64,000 nucleotides of DNA from Actinomycetota bacterium (GTDB lineage Bacteria; Actinomycetota; Actinomycetes; Propionibacteriales; Propionibacteriaceae). This document shows, in pieces, positions 45,545-53,690 of the stretch. The stretch is from positions 62,001 to 126,000 of the forward strand of contig JAIUOT010000049.1 in assembly GCA_020161015.1 (NCBI GenBank). Direction: 5' to 3'. The position numbers were made by a program, and so were the translations under genes. The notes beneath the pieces were generated by a model. That model did no database searches. It was not told where the DNA came from and saw only the letters and a list, made by a program, of their open reading frames with translations. The first letter of the stretch is position 1, and the number at the start of each line of letters is the position of its first letter.

Positions 45545-47317
45545 ATGACGCAGATCCAGGCTCGGGAACGGGCATCGGTCGACGACGCCCTCGCGGCTGT
45601 CGCCAACGACCTCGCCGGGGAGTTCCGGCTGCAACCCCTCCTGGAGAAGATCCTGCGCAGCGCGGTCGAGCTGCTGGGCTGCCACAGCGGCTCGTTGTGC
45701 CTGATCGACCAGGTGAGCCACACCTACCGGAAGGAGATCGACCTCGACGAGGGCTGCCAGACCGGCATGGTGTTCTCGCTCGAGGAGGGCTGCACGGGGG
45801 CGGTCGCCCGCGCGGGCAAGCCGGTGATCTTCGAGCGCTACGGCCAGGTGCGCAACGGTCACATCCGTCCCGACGAGCCCCGCTACGGCCGCGCGGTGAT
45901 CGGCGTCCCGATCACGGTGCGCACGAGCATGATCGGTGCCTGCATCGTGTTCGCCGCCACGGACGAGCAGCGGTTCGGTGCCGCGGACGCCCAGCTGCTC
46001 CAGCGCTTCGCGACCCACGCCGCCATCGCGATCGCCAACTCCCGGCTGCACGAGGAGTCGTCCGAGCGGGCGAAGGCGGCCGCGGTGGCCTCCGAACGCG
46101 AGCGCTCGATGCTCGAGGTGCACGACAGCATCGGACGCGGCCTGGCCACAGTCGCGCTGCGGATCGCCGAGGCGCACGCCGCCGTCAGCCACGGCGAGGA
46201 CCCGCTGCCCGCGCTCACCCAGGCCCAGCAGGCGGCCCAGGAGACGATGAACTCCGGACGCCGGGCCGTCTGGGGGCTGGGCCCGGCCGGGCTGGCCGGC
46301 CGTCCGCTCGAGGAGAGCATCGGGCTGGAGCTGGAGTGGGTGCAGGCGACGTCCGACCTGGCCGCGACGTTCCGGGTGTTCGGCGATCGCCAGCCCCTGC
46401 CGCGCAACGTCGAGACCCAGGTGCTGCGGATCGTCCAGGAATCGCTGACCAACGTGGTGCAGCACGCCCGCGCGTCCGGCGTGCGGGTGGGGCTGGTGTA
46501 CGGCTCCGACGGCATCGCCGTGATCGTGGAGGACGACGGCTGCGGGTTCGACCCCGACAAGGGGCGCCGGCAGGGGGTCGGGCTGCCGGGGCTCGTGGCG
46601 CGCGCGGCCCAGGTCGGTGGACGGGTGCGCATCGACTCGACCCCGGGCTGGGGCACCCGGATCAGGGCCGACCTGCCCTACCGCGCGGCGTTGAGCGGGG
46701 TGGCCGAGAGCCCTCGACTCCGGGTGGTGCTGGTGCACCCGTTGCCGGCGATGCGGGCCGGGCTGGTCCGCATGCTCGACGCCAGCGAGCCGGGGGTGCA
46801 GGTGGTCGCGGAGGTGGCCGACGTCGGCCCCGCGGTGGAGGCCGTGCGGTTGCTGCGTCCCGACGTCGTGCTGGTGGGCACCCGCCTGCCGGGCGCCGCC
46901 GGCCCGGAACTGGTCGCCGCGCTGCGGGCCTCGGCCGCTTCCGCCGGGGTCGTGGCGGTGATCGACCCGGGCACACCCGAGGCGGAGCTGCGCGACTGGG
47001 CGGCTGCGGGCGTCCGTGGCTTCGTCCAGGCCGACGTGGACGCCATGACGCTGGGCCGCGCCGTCATCGGGGTGGCGCGCGGCGACGTCCTGGTCTTCGG
47101 CGGGATGCTGGCACAGCTCGGCGGCCTGCCCGCCGTCGACGCCGACCGGCTCACCGGGCGCGAGGCTGAGGTGCGCAGCCTGCTCGAACAGGGCCTGGCC
47201 GACAAGCAGATCGCCTCCCGCCTGGGCATCTCGGTGAAAACCGTCGAGAAGCATGTGAGCGCGATCCTCCGCAAGGGCGGCGTGCGCTCCCGCACCGAGC
47301 TGCTCGCCCGCGCCTGA
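45545..47317 (+). CDS. Fused sensor: GAF, NarL-type histidine kinase, dead receiver, LuxR DNA-binding domain
   Basis: One chain of 590 residues joins a GAF sensor domain (about 25-180), a HisKA_3 dimerisation helix with phospho-His H193 in LEVHDSIGR, an HATPase (N-box QESLTNVVQHA, VEDDGCGFD, GVGLPGLVARA; about 290-390), a receiver-like domain (about 392-515) and a LuxR HTH (LADKQIASRLGISVKTVEKHV, about 549-570). Normally kinase and regulator are separate proteins. The receiver lacks its phospho-Asp (VLVGTRLPG, where VLxDxRxPG is usual) and the acidic pair (LVHPLP). ATG 45545 follows GGAGG. It may be a DNA-bound sensor for the operon after it. Confidence 0.85.
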   Translation: MTQIQARERASVDDALAAVANDLAGEFRLQPLLEKILRSAVELLGCHSGSLCLIDQVSHTYRKEIDLDEGCQTGMVFSLEEGCTGAVARAGKPVIFERYGQVRNGHIRPDEPRYGRAVIGVPITVRTSMIGACIVFAATDEQRFGAADAQLLQRFATHAAIAIANSRLHEESSERAKAAAVASERERSMLEVHDSIGRGLATVALRIAEAHAAVSHGEDPLPALTQAQQAAQETMNSGRRAVWGLGPAGLAGRPLEESIGLELEWVQATSDLAATFRVFGDRQPLPRNVETQVLRIVQESLTNVVQHARASGVRVGLVYGSDGIAVIVEDDGCGFDPDKGRRQGVGLPGLVARAAQVGGRVRIDSTPGWGTRIRADLPYRAALSGVAESPRLRVVLVHPLPAMRAGLVRMLDASEPGVQVVAEVADVGPAVEAVRLLRPDVVLVGTRLPGAAGPELVAALRASAASAGVVAVIDPGTPEAELRDWAAAGVRGFVQADVDAMTLGRAVIGVARGDVLVFGGMLAQLGGLPAVDADRLTGREAEVRSLLEQGLADKQIASRLGISVKTVEKHVSAILRKGGVRSRTELLARA

Positions 47318-47321
47318 GTGC

Positions 47322-47355
47322 TCCGGGCGCCGGGGCGACCGGCCCGGCGCCCGGA
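47322..47355 (+). terminator. Terminator of the fused sensor gene
   Basis: Perfect 13-base arms TCCGGGCGCCGGG and CCCGGCGCCCGGA with an eight-base loop, starting five bases after the stop. Confidence 0.8.
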
Positions 47356-47367
47356 TCCCCCATGCCA

Positions 47368-47398
47368 CCCCCCACACGGCTGTGGGGGGATTACCCCA
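47368..47398. promoter_or_regulatory. Overlapping inverted repeats before the aldolase operon
   Basis: CCCCCCACA and TGTGGGGGG with CGGC between are perfect 9-base arms (47368-47389). Overlapping this, TGGGG and CCCCA around GGATTA (47383-47398) form a second dyad. A TAGCGT box at 47423 could be the -10. The location suits a NarL/LuxR-type binding site for the sensor gene upstream. Confidence 0.55.
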
Positions 47399-47454
47399 TA
47401 CCTGCTCCCGGGCGGCCCGACCTAGCGTGAAGGCGTACCTGACGAGAGGAGCCA

Positions 47455-48315
47455 ATGGTGGCTGTCCAGTCCTTGGCGGACATCCTCAGGCCGGCCTTCG
47501 CCCAGCGCTACGGCGTCCCGGCCATCAACATCCTCAACGACCTCACCATGGAGAACGTGCTCGCGGGGGCGGTCGAGGCACGGTCGCCGGTGATCCTCCA
47601 GACCTCGGTGAAGACCGTCCGTTCGATCGGCGTGAACACCCTGTTCCAGATGTGGAAGGCCATGACGGCGGGCATCGAGGTGCCCTGCGCGCTGCACCTC
47701 GACCACTGCCCCGACCGCCAGGTGATCAGCGACTGCCTGGCCGCCGGCTGGAACTCCGTGCTGTTCGATGCGTCGCAGCTGCCGGTGGAGGAGAACCAGC
47801 GCCAGACCGTCGAGGTGGTCGCGGAGGCGCGCCGCTACGACGCCCATGTGGAGGGCGAGATCGAGTCGATCACGGGCCAGGAGGACGGGATCGGCTCGGA
47901 CGAGGAGTCCAAGCGCCAGACCCTCGAGGTGACGCTGCGCTACCTCGAGGCCACGAACGTGGACGTGTTCGCCCCCGCGATCGGCAACGCGCACGGCACC
48001 TACAAGCGGGCGCCGGTGCTCGACTTCCAGCGCGTCTCCGACATCGTGGACGCCCATCCGGTGCCCATCGCGCTGCACGGCGGCAGCGGCCTGAGCGACG
48101 AGCAGTTCCGTGACTGCATCGCCCGCGGCTGCGCCAAGGTGAACATCTCGACGGCGCTGAAGGAGACCTTCATGCAGTCGAGCCTGGCCTTCCTCAAGGA
48201 CGCGGAGGCGAAGGCGAAGTGGGACCCGCCGTCGCTGTTCACCGCCGTCGGCGCGGACGTCCGCGCGATGACCAGGCATTTCGCAGAGGTGTTCGGCAGC
48301 GCGGGGAGGGCCTGA
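47455..48315 (+). CDS. Class II ketose-bisphosphate aldolase
   Basis: A 286-residue zinc aldolase of the FbaA/GatY/KbaY family. Zinc ligands and catalytic residues are visible: LHLDHC (Asp and His), HVEGEIESI (Glu), GNAHGTYK (His) and ALHGGSGL (His), then VNISTAL at the phosphate site. It splits a ketose-1,6-bisphosphate, or a related ketose phosphate, into dihydroxyacetone phosphate plus an aldehyde. The ATG has GAGAGGAG. It opens an operon with a HAD phosphatase, DhaL, DhaK and a transaldolase-like gene, so the true substrate may differ from fructose bisphosphate. Confidence 0.88.
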   Translation: MVAVQSLADILRPAFAQRYGVPAINILNDLTMENVLAGAVEARSPVILQTSVKTVRSIGVNTLFQMWKAMTAGIEVPCALHLDHCPDRQVISDCLAAGWNSVLFDASQLPVEENQRQTVEVVAEARRYDAHVEGEIESITGQEDGIGSDEESKRQTLEVTLRYLEATNVDVFAPAIGNAHGTYKRAPVLDFQRVSDIVDAHPVPIALHGGSGLSDEQFRDCIARGCAKVNISTALKETFMQSSLAFLKDAEAKAKWDPPSLFTAVGADVRAMTRHFAEVFGSAGRA

Positions 48316-48316
48316 C

Positions 48317-49069
48317 ATGCCGGCCCTGGTCTTCGACTGCGACGGCGTGCTGGCCGACACGGAGAAGGACGGCCACCTGCCCGCCTTCAACGACGCGTTC
48401 GCCGAGTTCGGGGTGCCGGTCCGCTGGGACGTGCCCACGTACGCGGAGAAGGTGAAGATCGGCGGGGGCAAGGAACGGATCGCCTCCGACCTGCCCGACC
48501 CCGACGGCGCCGCCGACCTGATCAGGCACCTCCACGCCCGCAAGACGCAGCTGTTCCTCGAACGGGTGCGTGACGGCCAGCTCCCCGGCCGTCCCGGCAT
48601 CCACCGGATCGTCGCCGACGCCCTCGCCCACGGGTGGACGGTCGCCGTCGCGTCCACCTCCGCCGAACCGTCGGTGCGGGGCGTCCTCGAGCACGCGGTC
48701 GGTGCGGAGCTGGCCGCGCGGTGCCACGTCTTCGCCGGCGACATCGTGCCGCGGAAGAAGCCGGCACCGGACATCTACCTCAAGGTCCTCGACGACCTCC
48801 GCCTCGACCCCGCCGAGTGCCTGGTCGTGGAGGACTCCGGGATCGGCGTCCAGGCGGCCCGCGGTGCGGGGCTCGCGGTGGTGGTGACGGTCAGCACCTT
48901 CACCGCGGACGACGACTTCACCGGGGCGTCCCTTGTGCTCAGCCACCTGGGTGACCCGGGCGACCCGCTGGCCGTGGTGTCCGCGCCGGCGGGCGTCCGC
49001 CCCGAGGGGATGGTCACGCTGGCCGACCTCGAGCAGCTGCTCCCAACCAACCAGGAGGAATCCAGATGA
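48317..49069 (+). CDS. HAD hydrolase, CbbY/phosphoglycolate phosphatase-like
   Basis: A 250-residue HAD phosphatase with motif I FDCDGVLADTE, motif II VASTSAE and motif III/IV PRKKPAPDIYLK and VVEDSGIGVQAA. The cap (residues 20-95) is of the CbbY type, seen in sugar-phosphate phosphatases and phosphomutases. It starts one base after the aldolase stop and overlaps the DhaL start by 4 bases. It probably dephosphorylates an intermediate of the pathway; the substrate is not shown. Confidence 0.87.
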   Translation: MPALVFDCDGVLADTEKDGHLPAFNDAFAEFGVPVRWDVPTYAEKVKIGGGKERIASDLPDPDGAADLIRHLHARKTQLFLERVRDGQLPGRPGIHRIVADALAHGWTVAVASTSAEPSVRGVLEHAVGAELAARCHVFAGDIVPRKKPAPDIYLKVLDDLRLDPAECLVVEDSGIGVQAARGAGLAVVVTVSTFTADDDFTGASLVLSHLGDPGDPLAVVSAPAGVRPEGMVTLADLEQLLPTNQEESR

Positions 49070-49701
49070 CCGGATCCATCACCGACGTCGAGTTCGTGAT
49101 GCGGAACATCGCCGAGAACATCGTCGCCAACGAGACCTACTTCGGGGAGCTGGACGCCGTCGTCGGCGACGGCGACTTCGGCTACTCGCTGGCCCGCGGC
49201 TTCGAGATCGCGCTCGAGCAGTGGGACAGCTTCGACCGCAGCGACCCCGGTGTCTTCCTCACCAAGATCGCCGCGGCCGTCTCCGCACGGATCGGCGGCA
49301 CCTCCGGCCCGATCTGGGGCACCGCCATGCTCCGGGCCGGGGTGCAGCTGAAGGAACACCCCCAGATCGAGGGCGCGGACGTGGTGCGCGCGCTGCGCGC
49401 CTCGGTCGAGGGGATCAAGGCGAGGGGTCAGGCCGACCTGGGTGACAAGACCCTGCTGGACGCCCTGGTCCCCGCCATCGACACCCTCGAGGCGGAGTCG
49501 GCGGCCGGCCACGGCGCAGCCGAGATCGTGCGCGCCATGGCCGTCACCGCGCGGGCAGCGGCGGAGAACACCAAGACGATGCAGGCCATGCGCGGCCGCG
49601 CGTCCTACACCGGCGAGCGCAGCATCGGGTCGGTCGACGCCGGCGCCATGGCGATCGCCGTCCTGCTGGAGGCCCTGGCCGAGGCCTGGTCGAAGCGCTA
49701 G
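49066..49701 (+). CDS. dhaL: Dihydroxyacetone kinase-type subunit DhaL
   Basis: A 211-residue helical ATP/ADP-binding subunit. The nucleotide metal motif DAVVGDGDFG, the phosphate loop GGTSGPIWGTAML, the GDKTLLDAL block and GRASYTGERSIGSVDAGAMA are characteristic of DhaL. With DhaK it phosphorylates a ketose. In PTS-linked systems DhaL-bound ADP is recharged by DhaM, and no dhaM is here, so either DhaM is elsewhere or the pair uses ATP. Confidence 0.93.
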   Translation: MTGSITDVEFVMRNIAENIVANETYFGELDAVVGDGDFGYSLARGFEIALEQWDSFDRSDPGVFLTKIAAAVSARIGGTSGPIWGTAMLRAGVQLKEHPQIEGADVVRALRASVEGIKARGQADLGDKTLLDALVPAIDTLEAESAAGHGAAEIVRAMAVTARAAAENTKTMQAMRGRASYTGERSIGSVDAGAMAIAVLLEALAEAWSKR

Positions 49702-49749
49702 CCACCCATCCGTCCCACACCACAACCCGAACCCGAGGAAGGGAAATCC

Positions 49750-50745
49750 ATGAAGAAGTTCGTCAACGATCCCAAGCAGTTCGTCCCCGAGATGCTGAAG
49801 GGCATCGCCCTGGCCAACCCGGACACCATCACATACGTGCCCGAGTACAACCTGATCATGCGGGCCGACGCCCCCAACCACGACAAGGTGAGCATCGTGC
49901 AGGGGTCGGGCTCCGGCCACGAGCCGGCCCACGTGATGGTGGTCGGCCCCGGCATGCTCGACGCGGCCTGCCCCGGTGACGTGTTCGCCGCCCCGCCGAG
50001 CGACTACGTGTACCAGACCGCCAAGCTGGTCGCCTCCGACAAGGGCGTCCTGCTGCTGGTGAACAACTACACCGGGGACCGGATGGCGTTCGAGATGGCG
50101 CAGGAACTCGCCGAGGCCGAGGGCCTCAAGGTGACCACCCTGTTCATCAACGACGACGTCGCGGTGCAGGACTCCACCTGGACCGTGGGCCGCCGCGGCG
50201 TGGCCGGCAACTTCTTCGTGATCAAGGCCGTGGGCGCGAAGTCCGAGCAGGGAGCCTCGCTGGAAGAGGTGAAGGCGATCGGCGAGAAGGTGAACTCGGT
50301 GACCCGCACGATGGGCATCGCGCTCAGCTCCTGCACCCCGCCGGCCAAGGGCGTGCCGCTGTTCGAGATCGCGGACGACGAGATGGAGGTCGGCGTGGGA
50401 ATCCACGGCGAGCCCGGACGCCGTCGCGCCAAGCTGGTCAGCGCGGACGAGATCGTCGACGAACTGCTCGGCGCGGTCGTGCCCGACCTGCCCTTCACCG
50501 CCGGCGACCGCGTCGCACTGATGATCAACGGCCTGGGCGGAACCCCGATCAGCGAGCTCTACCTGCTGTTCGGCATCGCAGCGCAAAAGCTGGCCGACCA
50601 GGGCATCACGGTCGCGAGGAGCTACGTCGGCGAGTACTGCACCAGCCTCGAGATGGCCGGTGCGTCGCTGACGCTGGTGAAGCTGGACGACGAGATCGAG
50701 GCGCTCCTCGAGGCTCCGGCGTCCATCGTGAACCGCATCTTCTGA
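49750..50745 (+). CDS. dhaK: Dihydroxyacetone kinase-type subunit DhaK
   Basis: A 331-residue ketose-binding subunit. The conserved His that binds the ketone covalently, H219 in GVGIHGEPG, is present, as are GSGSGHEPAH and VNNYTGDRMAFEMA. Relatives act on dihydroxyacetone, but also on erythrulose and other small ketoses. The gene starts with a typical ribosome site (GAGGAAGGG). The order dhaL-dhaK is reversed relative to many operons (dhaKLM). Confidence 0.93.
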   Translation: MKKFVNDPKQFVPEMLKGIALANPDTITYVPEYNLIMRADAPNHDKVSIVQGSGSGHEPAHVMVVGPGMLDAACPGDVFAAPPSDYVYQTAKLVASDKGVLLLVNNYTGDRMAFEMAQELAEAEGLKVTTLFINDDVAVQDSTWTVGRRGVAGNFFVIKAVGAKSEQGASLEEVKAIGEKVNSVTRTMGIALSSCTPPAKGVPLFEIADDEMEVGVGIHGEPGRRRAKLVSADEIVDELLGAVVPDLPFTAGDRVALMINGLGGTPISELYLLFGIAAQKLADQGITVARSYVGEYCTSLEMAGASLTLVKLDDEIEALLEAPASIVNRIF

Positions 50746-50874
50746 CCGGCTGCGGTTCGTCCGTCTGACCCGTCCCCGTCCGCGCGCGGGGAGTCCCGCG
50801 GTGGCGACACCGCCGGACCCGCCGCGCCGGGCGGGGCGGGCCGGGATTCGATCCCCGTCGAAAGGATCCCGATC

Positions 50875-52185
50875 ATGGCCACCTCCTGTGGCATCGCCTT
50901 CGAGGTCGCCTCGCTCGGACTGCCCCCGGTGTCCGGCGAGGAGGAGCTCGTCGGCCGGCTCTCCCGCCTCCCCCTGTCGGAGGAGACCTTCGCGCAGGCC
51001 CTGCGCTACGGCCGCCAGCTCGGCGTCACCGCGGAGTTCTCCCGTGTCATCGACTACTTCGCGGTCCCGCCGGGCCACCTGCCGGCGGGCTTCCGCGTGG
51101 TGTGGAGACTGGCGGCGGACGGCCTGCTGTCCGCCGACCTCGTCCGCGACATCGGCCAGGACGCCGACGGCGTCCCGCGCCCCACCCCGATGCTGTTCTC
51201 CGCGGACACCGCGAACCCCTACGAGCTGGAGCCGGTCGCACCGCTGATCGCCAATCTCACCTGCAACCCCGGCATCATCTACGACCTGTTCATCAACAAC
51301 CCCCGGGCCAACGTCGAGCACCGGTACTCGACGCGGGATGAGGTGATGACCGAGATCGCCCGGATCCTGGGGCCGGGATGTGACGTGTCGGTGGAGCTGA
51401 ACGACCCGTTCGAGCCCGACTTCGGCAAGGTGCTGGCAGAGTGCGAGCAGATGCGCGACATCCTCGGCGAGTGGCGGACGGTGATCAAGGTGCCGCACAC
51501 CGGGCCGGTCAGCGCGGCCAACGTTCCCGAGCTGCTCACCGGCGACACGCGCCTGCGCCGCCGCTGGGACACCGCGACCCCGGAGGAGGCCTTCGCCGGC
51601 CACCGGCTCGCGCTGCGGCTGCGCGAGCACGGCTTCCGGGTGAACTTCACGCTGATGTTCGAGCCCTACCAGGCCCGGCTCGCCCTCCAGGCCCGGCCAG
51701 CGTTCATCAACAGCTTCATCCGCAACCGGCTGGCCCAGACCCGGCGGATGGCCGAGCTGCTCGAACGCGGACGCGACGACGCCGAGGCGCTGGTCGAGTT
51801 GCGCGACTACCTGGTCGGCGTCGACGCGCTGTCCGGCGACGAGGCGGACGCGCCGGTGGAGGTGGCCGCCGCCATCGCGCGCCGGGCGGTCGCGTCCCGG
51901 CGCATCGACGACCCCGAGGGCGCGGACGGGCTGGACGGCGTCCGGCACAACCTGCGGGTGCTGCGGCAGGCCGACCTGCCGGACACGCGGCTGATCGTCT
52001 GCTCGCTGGAGGGGGAGGCGATGTACCCCGACATCGACCGGCTGCTCACCGAGCCGGAGTTCGCCGACATGGCCGGACGCGTGGTGGTCACCGCCGAACC
52101 CGGCTACCTCGCCCGCTTCGCGTCCGCGAGCCAGGTGGTCAGCTACCAGCGGCGGTTCCTGGCTGCGGCTCGCGGGCAGCGCTGA
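50875..52185 (+). CDS. Transaldolase-like TIM-barrel protein
   Basis: A 436-residue protein related to the transaldolase/fructose-6-phosphate aldolase family. The blocks IANLTCNPGIIYDLF, VSVELNDPFEPD, RTVIKVPHTG (with a Lys in the Schiff-base position) and GFRVNFTLMFEPYQA align in order with the VTTNPTIF, VSxEV, VxIKIPAT and NVTLIFS blocks of transaldolases. It is longer and diverged (436 versus 361 residues for the true Tal at 28934). It is the last gene of the aldolase/DHA kinase operon, so it likely acts on a sugar phosphate there. Its reaction is unknown. Confidence 0.7.
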   Translation: MATSCGIAFEVASLGLPPVSGEEELVGRLSRLPLSEETFAQALRYGRQLGVTAEFSRVIDYFAVPPGHLPAGFRVVWRLAADGLLSADLVRDIGQDADGVPRPTPMLFSADTANPYELEPVAPLIANLTCNPGIIYDLFINNPRANVEHRYSTRDEVMTEIARILGPGCDVSVELNDPFEPDFGKVLAECEQMRDILGEWRTVIKVPHTGPVSAANVPELLTGDTRLRRRWDTATPEEAFAGHRLALRLREHGFRVNFTLMFEPYQARLALQARPAFINSFIRNRLAQTRRMAELLERGRDDAEALVELRDYLVGVDALSGDEADAPVEVAAAIARRAVASRRIDDPEGADGLDGVRHNLRVLRQADLPDTRLIVCSLEGEAMYPDIDRLLTEPEFADMAGRVVVTAEPGYLARFASASQVVSYQRRFLAAARGQR

Positions 52186-52215
52186 ACTCCGAGCGGCGTC
52201 CGGGCCCGGCGCGCG

Positions 52216-53145
52216 TCAGGAGGTGAGCTTGATGGTGGGAACGCCGAAATGGGTGGCGTTGACGTCGATGGTGTAGTTGCCGGTGAGGTCGACGTAGTTG
52301 GTGAACGTGCCTTTGACCTGCTTGTCCGCCGGGCACTTGGTGACGTTCCACTTCGCGCTCGAGGAGAAGCAGTAACCGGTGATGGTGAAGGCGGCCAGGC
52401 CCTTGATCTTGTACTGGGCGTTGCTGCCGGTTCCGCTCACCGCGTCGAAGATCGGCACCAGCACGGTCTTGTTCTGGATGGTGGTCCAGTCGAAGTCCTT
52501 GCACGACGTCGAGCCGTCATTGCCGGGGTCGCTGAGCACCCACTGCCCGGACACGACCATGGACACGCATTTCACTCCGGTCAGCCAGCCGAAGCCGCCC
52601 GGAACTTCGTTGTGGGCCGGCGGGGTGCAGCTCTTCTCGATCAGGTGGACGGTGGTCTGCCCGGCAACGAGCGGCTTGCCCTGGTCGTCCCAGCCCCCGG
52701 TCGCCTCATAGAAGGCGCACCAGGAGAAGGTCAGGGGAAGGGTCGCGCCCGCCGAGGGCCAGCCCCACTGCGCGGTCGCCCGTGCGGTGAGGTCCGTGGT
52801 GGGGAACCCGAGGATCCCGGCGAAGTAGTTGGTCCGGGTGGCCTGGGCAGAGACGGTCACCGTCGAGGGCCCGATCGGTCCCTCGACAGTGCCGGAGGCC
52901 TTCCCGTCGAGCTTGTTCGCCTTCACGTAGGTGTCGGCACTGTCGACGCAGGCCCCGCGGGCGCAGGACTCCGCGATCGCGAGCGCGGCCGCGTCCGCGC
53001 CGTTGCGGAGCTGCTGCTGCTCGGCGTACGCCATTCCCAGGTCGACCGAGAGCGCTCCGCCCGCCATCAGCACCAGCATCAGCAACGCCATCGTGACCGC
53101 GGTGGCACCGCGCTGCGATCCACGCCGCCTGGTCATCCGCCGCAT
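52216..53145 (-). CDS. TadG-like pilus-associated protein (Tad domain)
   Basis: A 309-residue protein with an N-terminal hydrophobic segment (ATAVTMALLMLVLMAGGALSV) that follows the Arg-rich RRRGSQRG, then DLGMAYAEQQQLRNGADAAALA, the Tad/TadG signature of putative Flp-pilus or secretion proteins. The rest is an exported domain with nine Cys, suggesting disulfides. Start 53145 has GGGAG upstream; ATG 53136 would instead overlap the TadE stop by 4 bases. No TadA, TadB, TadC or CpaF genes are near, so it is an orphan pair. Confidence 0.75.
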   Translation of the reverse strand: MRRMTRRRGSQRGATAVTMALLMLVLMAGGALSVDLGMAYAEQQQLRNGADAAALAIAESCARGACVDSADTYVKANKLDGKASGTVEGPIGPSTVTVSAQATRTNYFAGILGFPTTDLTARATAQWGWPSAGATLPLTFSWCAFYEATGGWDDQGKPLVAGQTTVHLIEKSCTPPAHNEVPGGFGWLTGVKCVSMVVSGQWVLSDPGNDGSTSCKDFDWTTIQNKTVLVPIFDAVSGTGSNAQYKIKGLAAFTITGYCFSSSAKWNVTKCPADKQVKGTFTNYVDLTGNYTIDVNATHFGVPTIKLTS

Positions 53146-53522
53146 TGCATGCTCCCGATCCCCTTGAGGCTGACCTGGCTGCCGAGGATCCCGTCGAACC
53201 ACCCGGTGATCGACCGGTACCGGTAGGTCAGGGTGAGGGTCGTCTGGCCCATCGGGGTGCACGGTGCGGAGAACGTGCCGGAGACCTCCGCGCCGGGAGT
53301 CAGGGCGGACCTGGCCAGGTCGATGGCGGCCTGTTGGGCTCCTGGCGCCGTGTAGTTGATGGCGTAGTTGCGGACGCCGAGACGGGCAGCGTTGGAGACC
53401 GACGCCTGGACGAGGAACGCGTAGCTGAACTCGATGATGCCGAGCAGCAGGATCATCAGGACCGGAAGGATCAGGGCGAACTCCACGGCGACACTCCCGC
53501 GCTCACGTCTCGTGGTCCGCAT
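53133..53522 (-). CDS. TadE-like pseudopilin-type membrane protein
   Basis: A 129-residue protein with the TadE-like start RRERGSVAVEFALILPVLMILLLGIIEF: a Gly-Ser cleavage-like region, a Glu inside the hydrophobic helix and then an exported domain ending in a Cys. TadE proteins are minor components of Flp pili or related secretion systems. The gene overlaps the TadG-like one by 13 bases. The ATG 53522 has only a weak ribosome site. No other pilus genes are in the window. Confidence 0.78.
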   Translation of the reverse strand: MRTTRRERGSVAVEFALILPVLMILLLGIIEFSYAFLVQASVSNAARLGVRNYAINYTAPGAQQAAIDLARSALTPGAEVSGTFSAPCTPMGQTTLTLTYRYRSITGWFDGILGSQVSLKGIGSMQCGG

Positions 53523-53646
53523 GATCGTCCCCCACTCGGCCCGGGTGGAGGCGAAGCACCTGCTCGGACGCGGGGGCACGTCTCCACACCTGCTATACCG
53601 CGCGAGGAGGCCCGGGGGTTACGGGTGTGCGCAGCAATTCAGCGAA

Positions 53647-53678
53647 CACCCGTGGATCCGGTGCCGGACCCACGGGTG
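53647..53678 (-). terminator. Terminator of the DUF885 gene
   Basis: Arms CACCCGTGG and CCACGGGTG with an inner TCCGG/CCGGA stem, just behind the stop of the gene ending at 53691. Confidence 0.7.
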
Positions 53679-53690
53679 CCGCGCCGGAGG

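Noticed and set aside
48775-51948. A 1057-codon open frame on the minus strand across the aldolase/Dha operon
   Set aside because: It is a high-GC shadow of the real plus-strand genes: His/Val/Gly/Arg-rich, no domain, and it crosses five well-supported genes.
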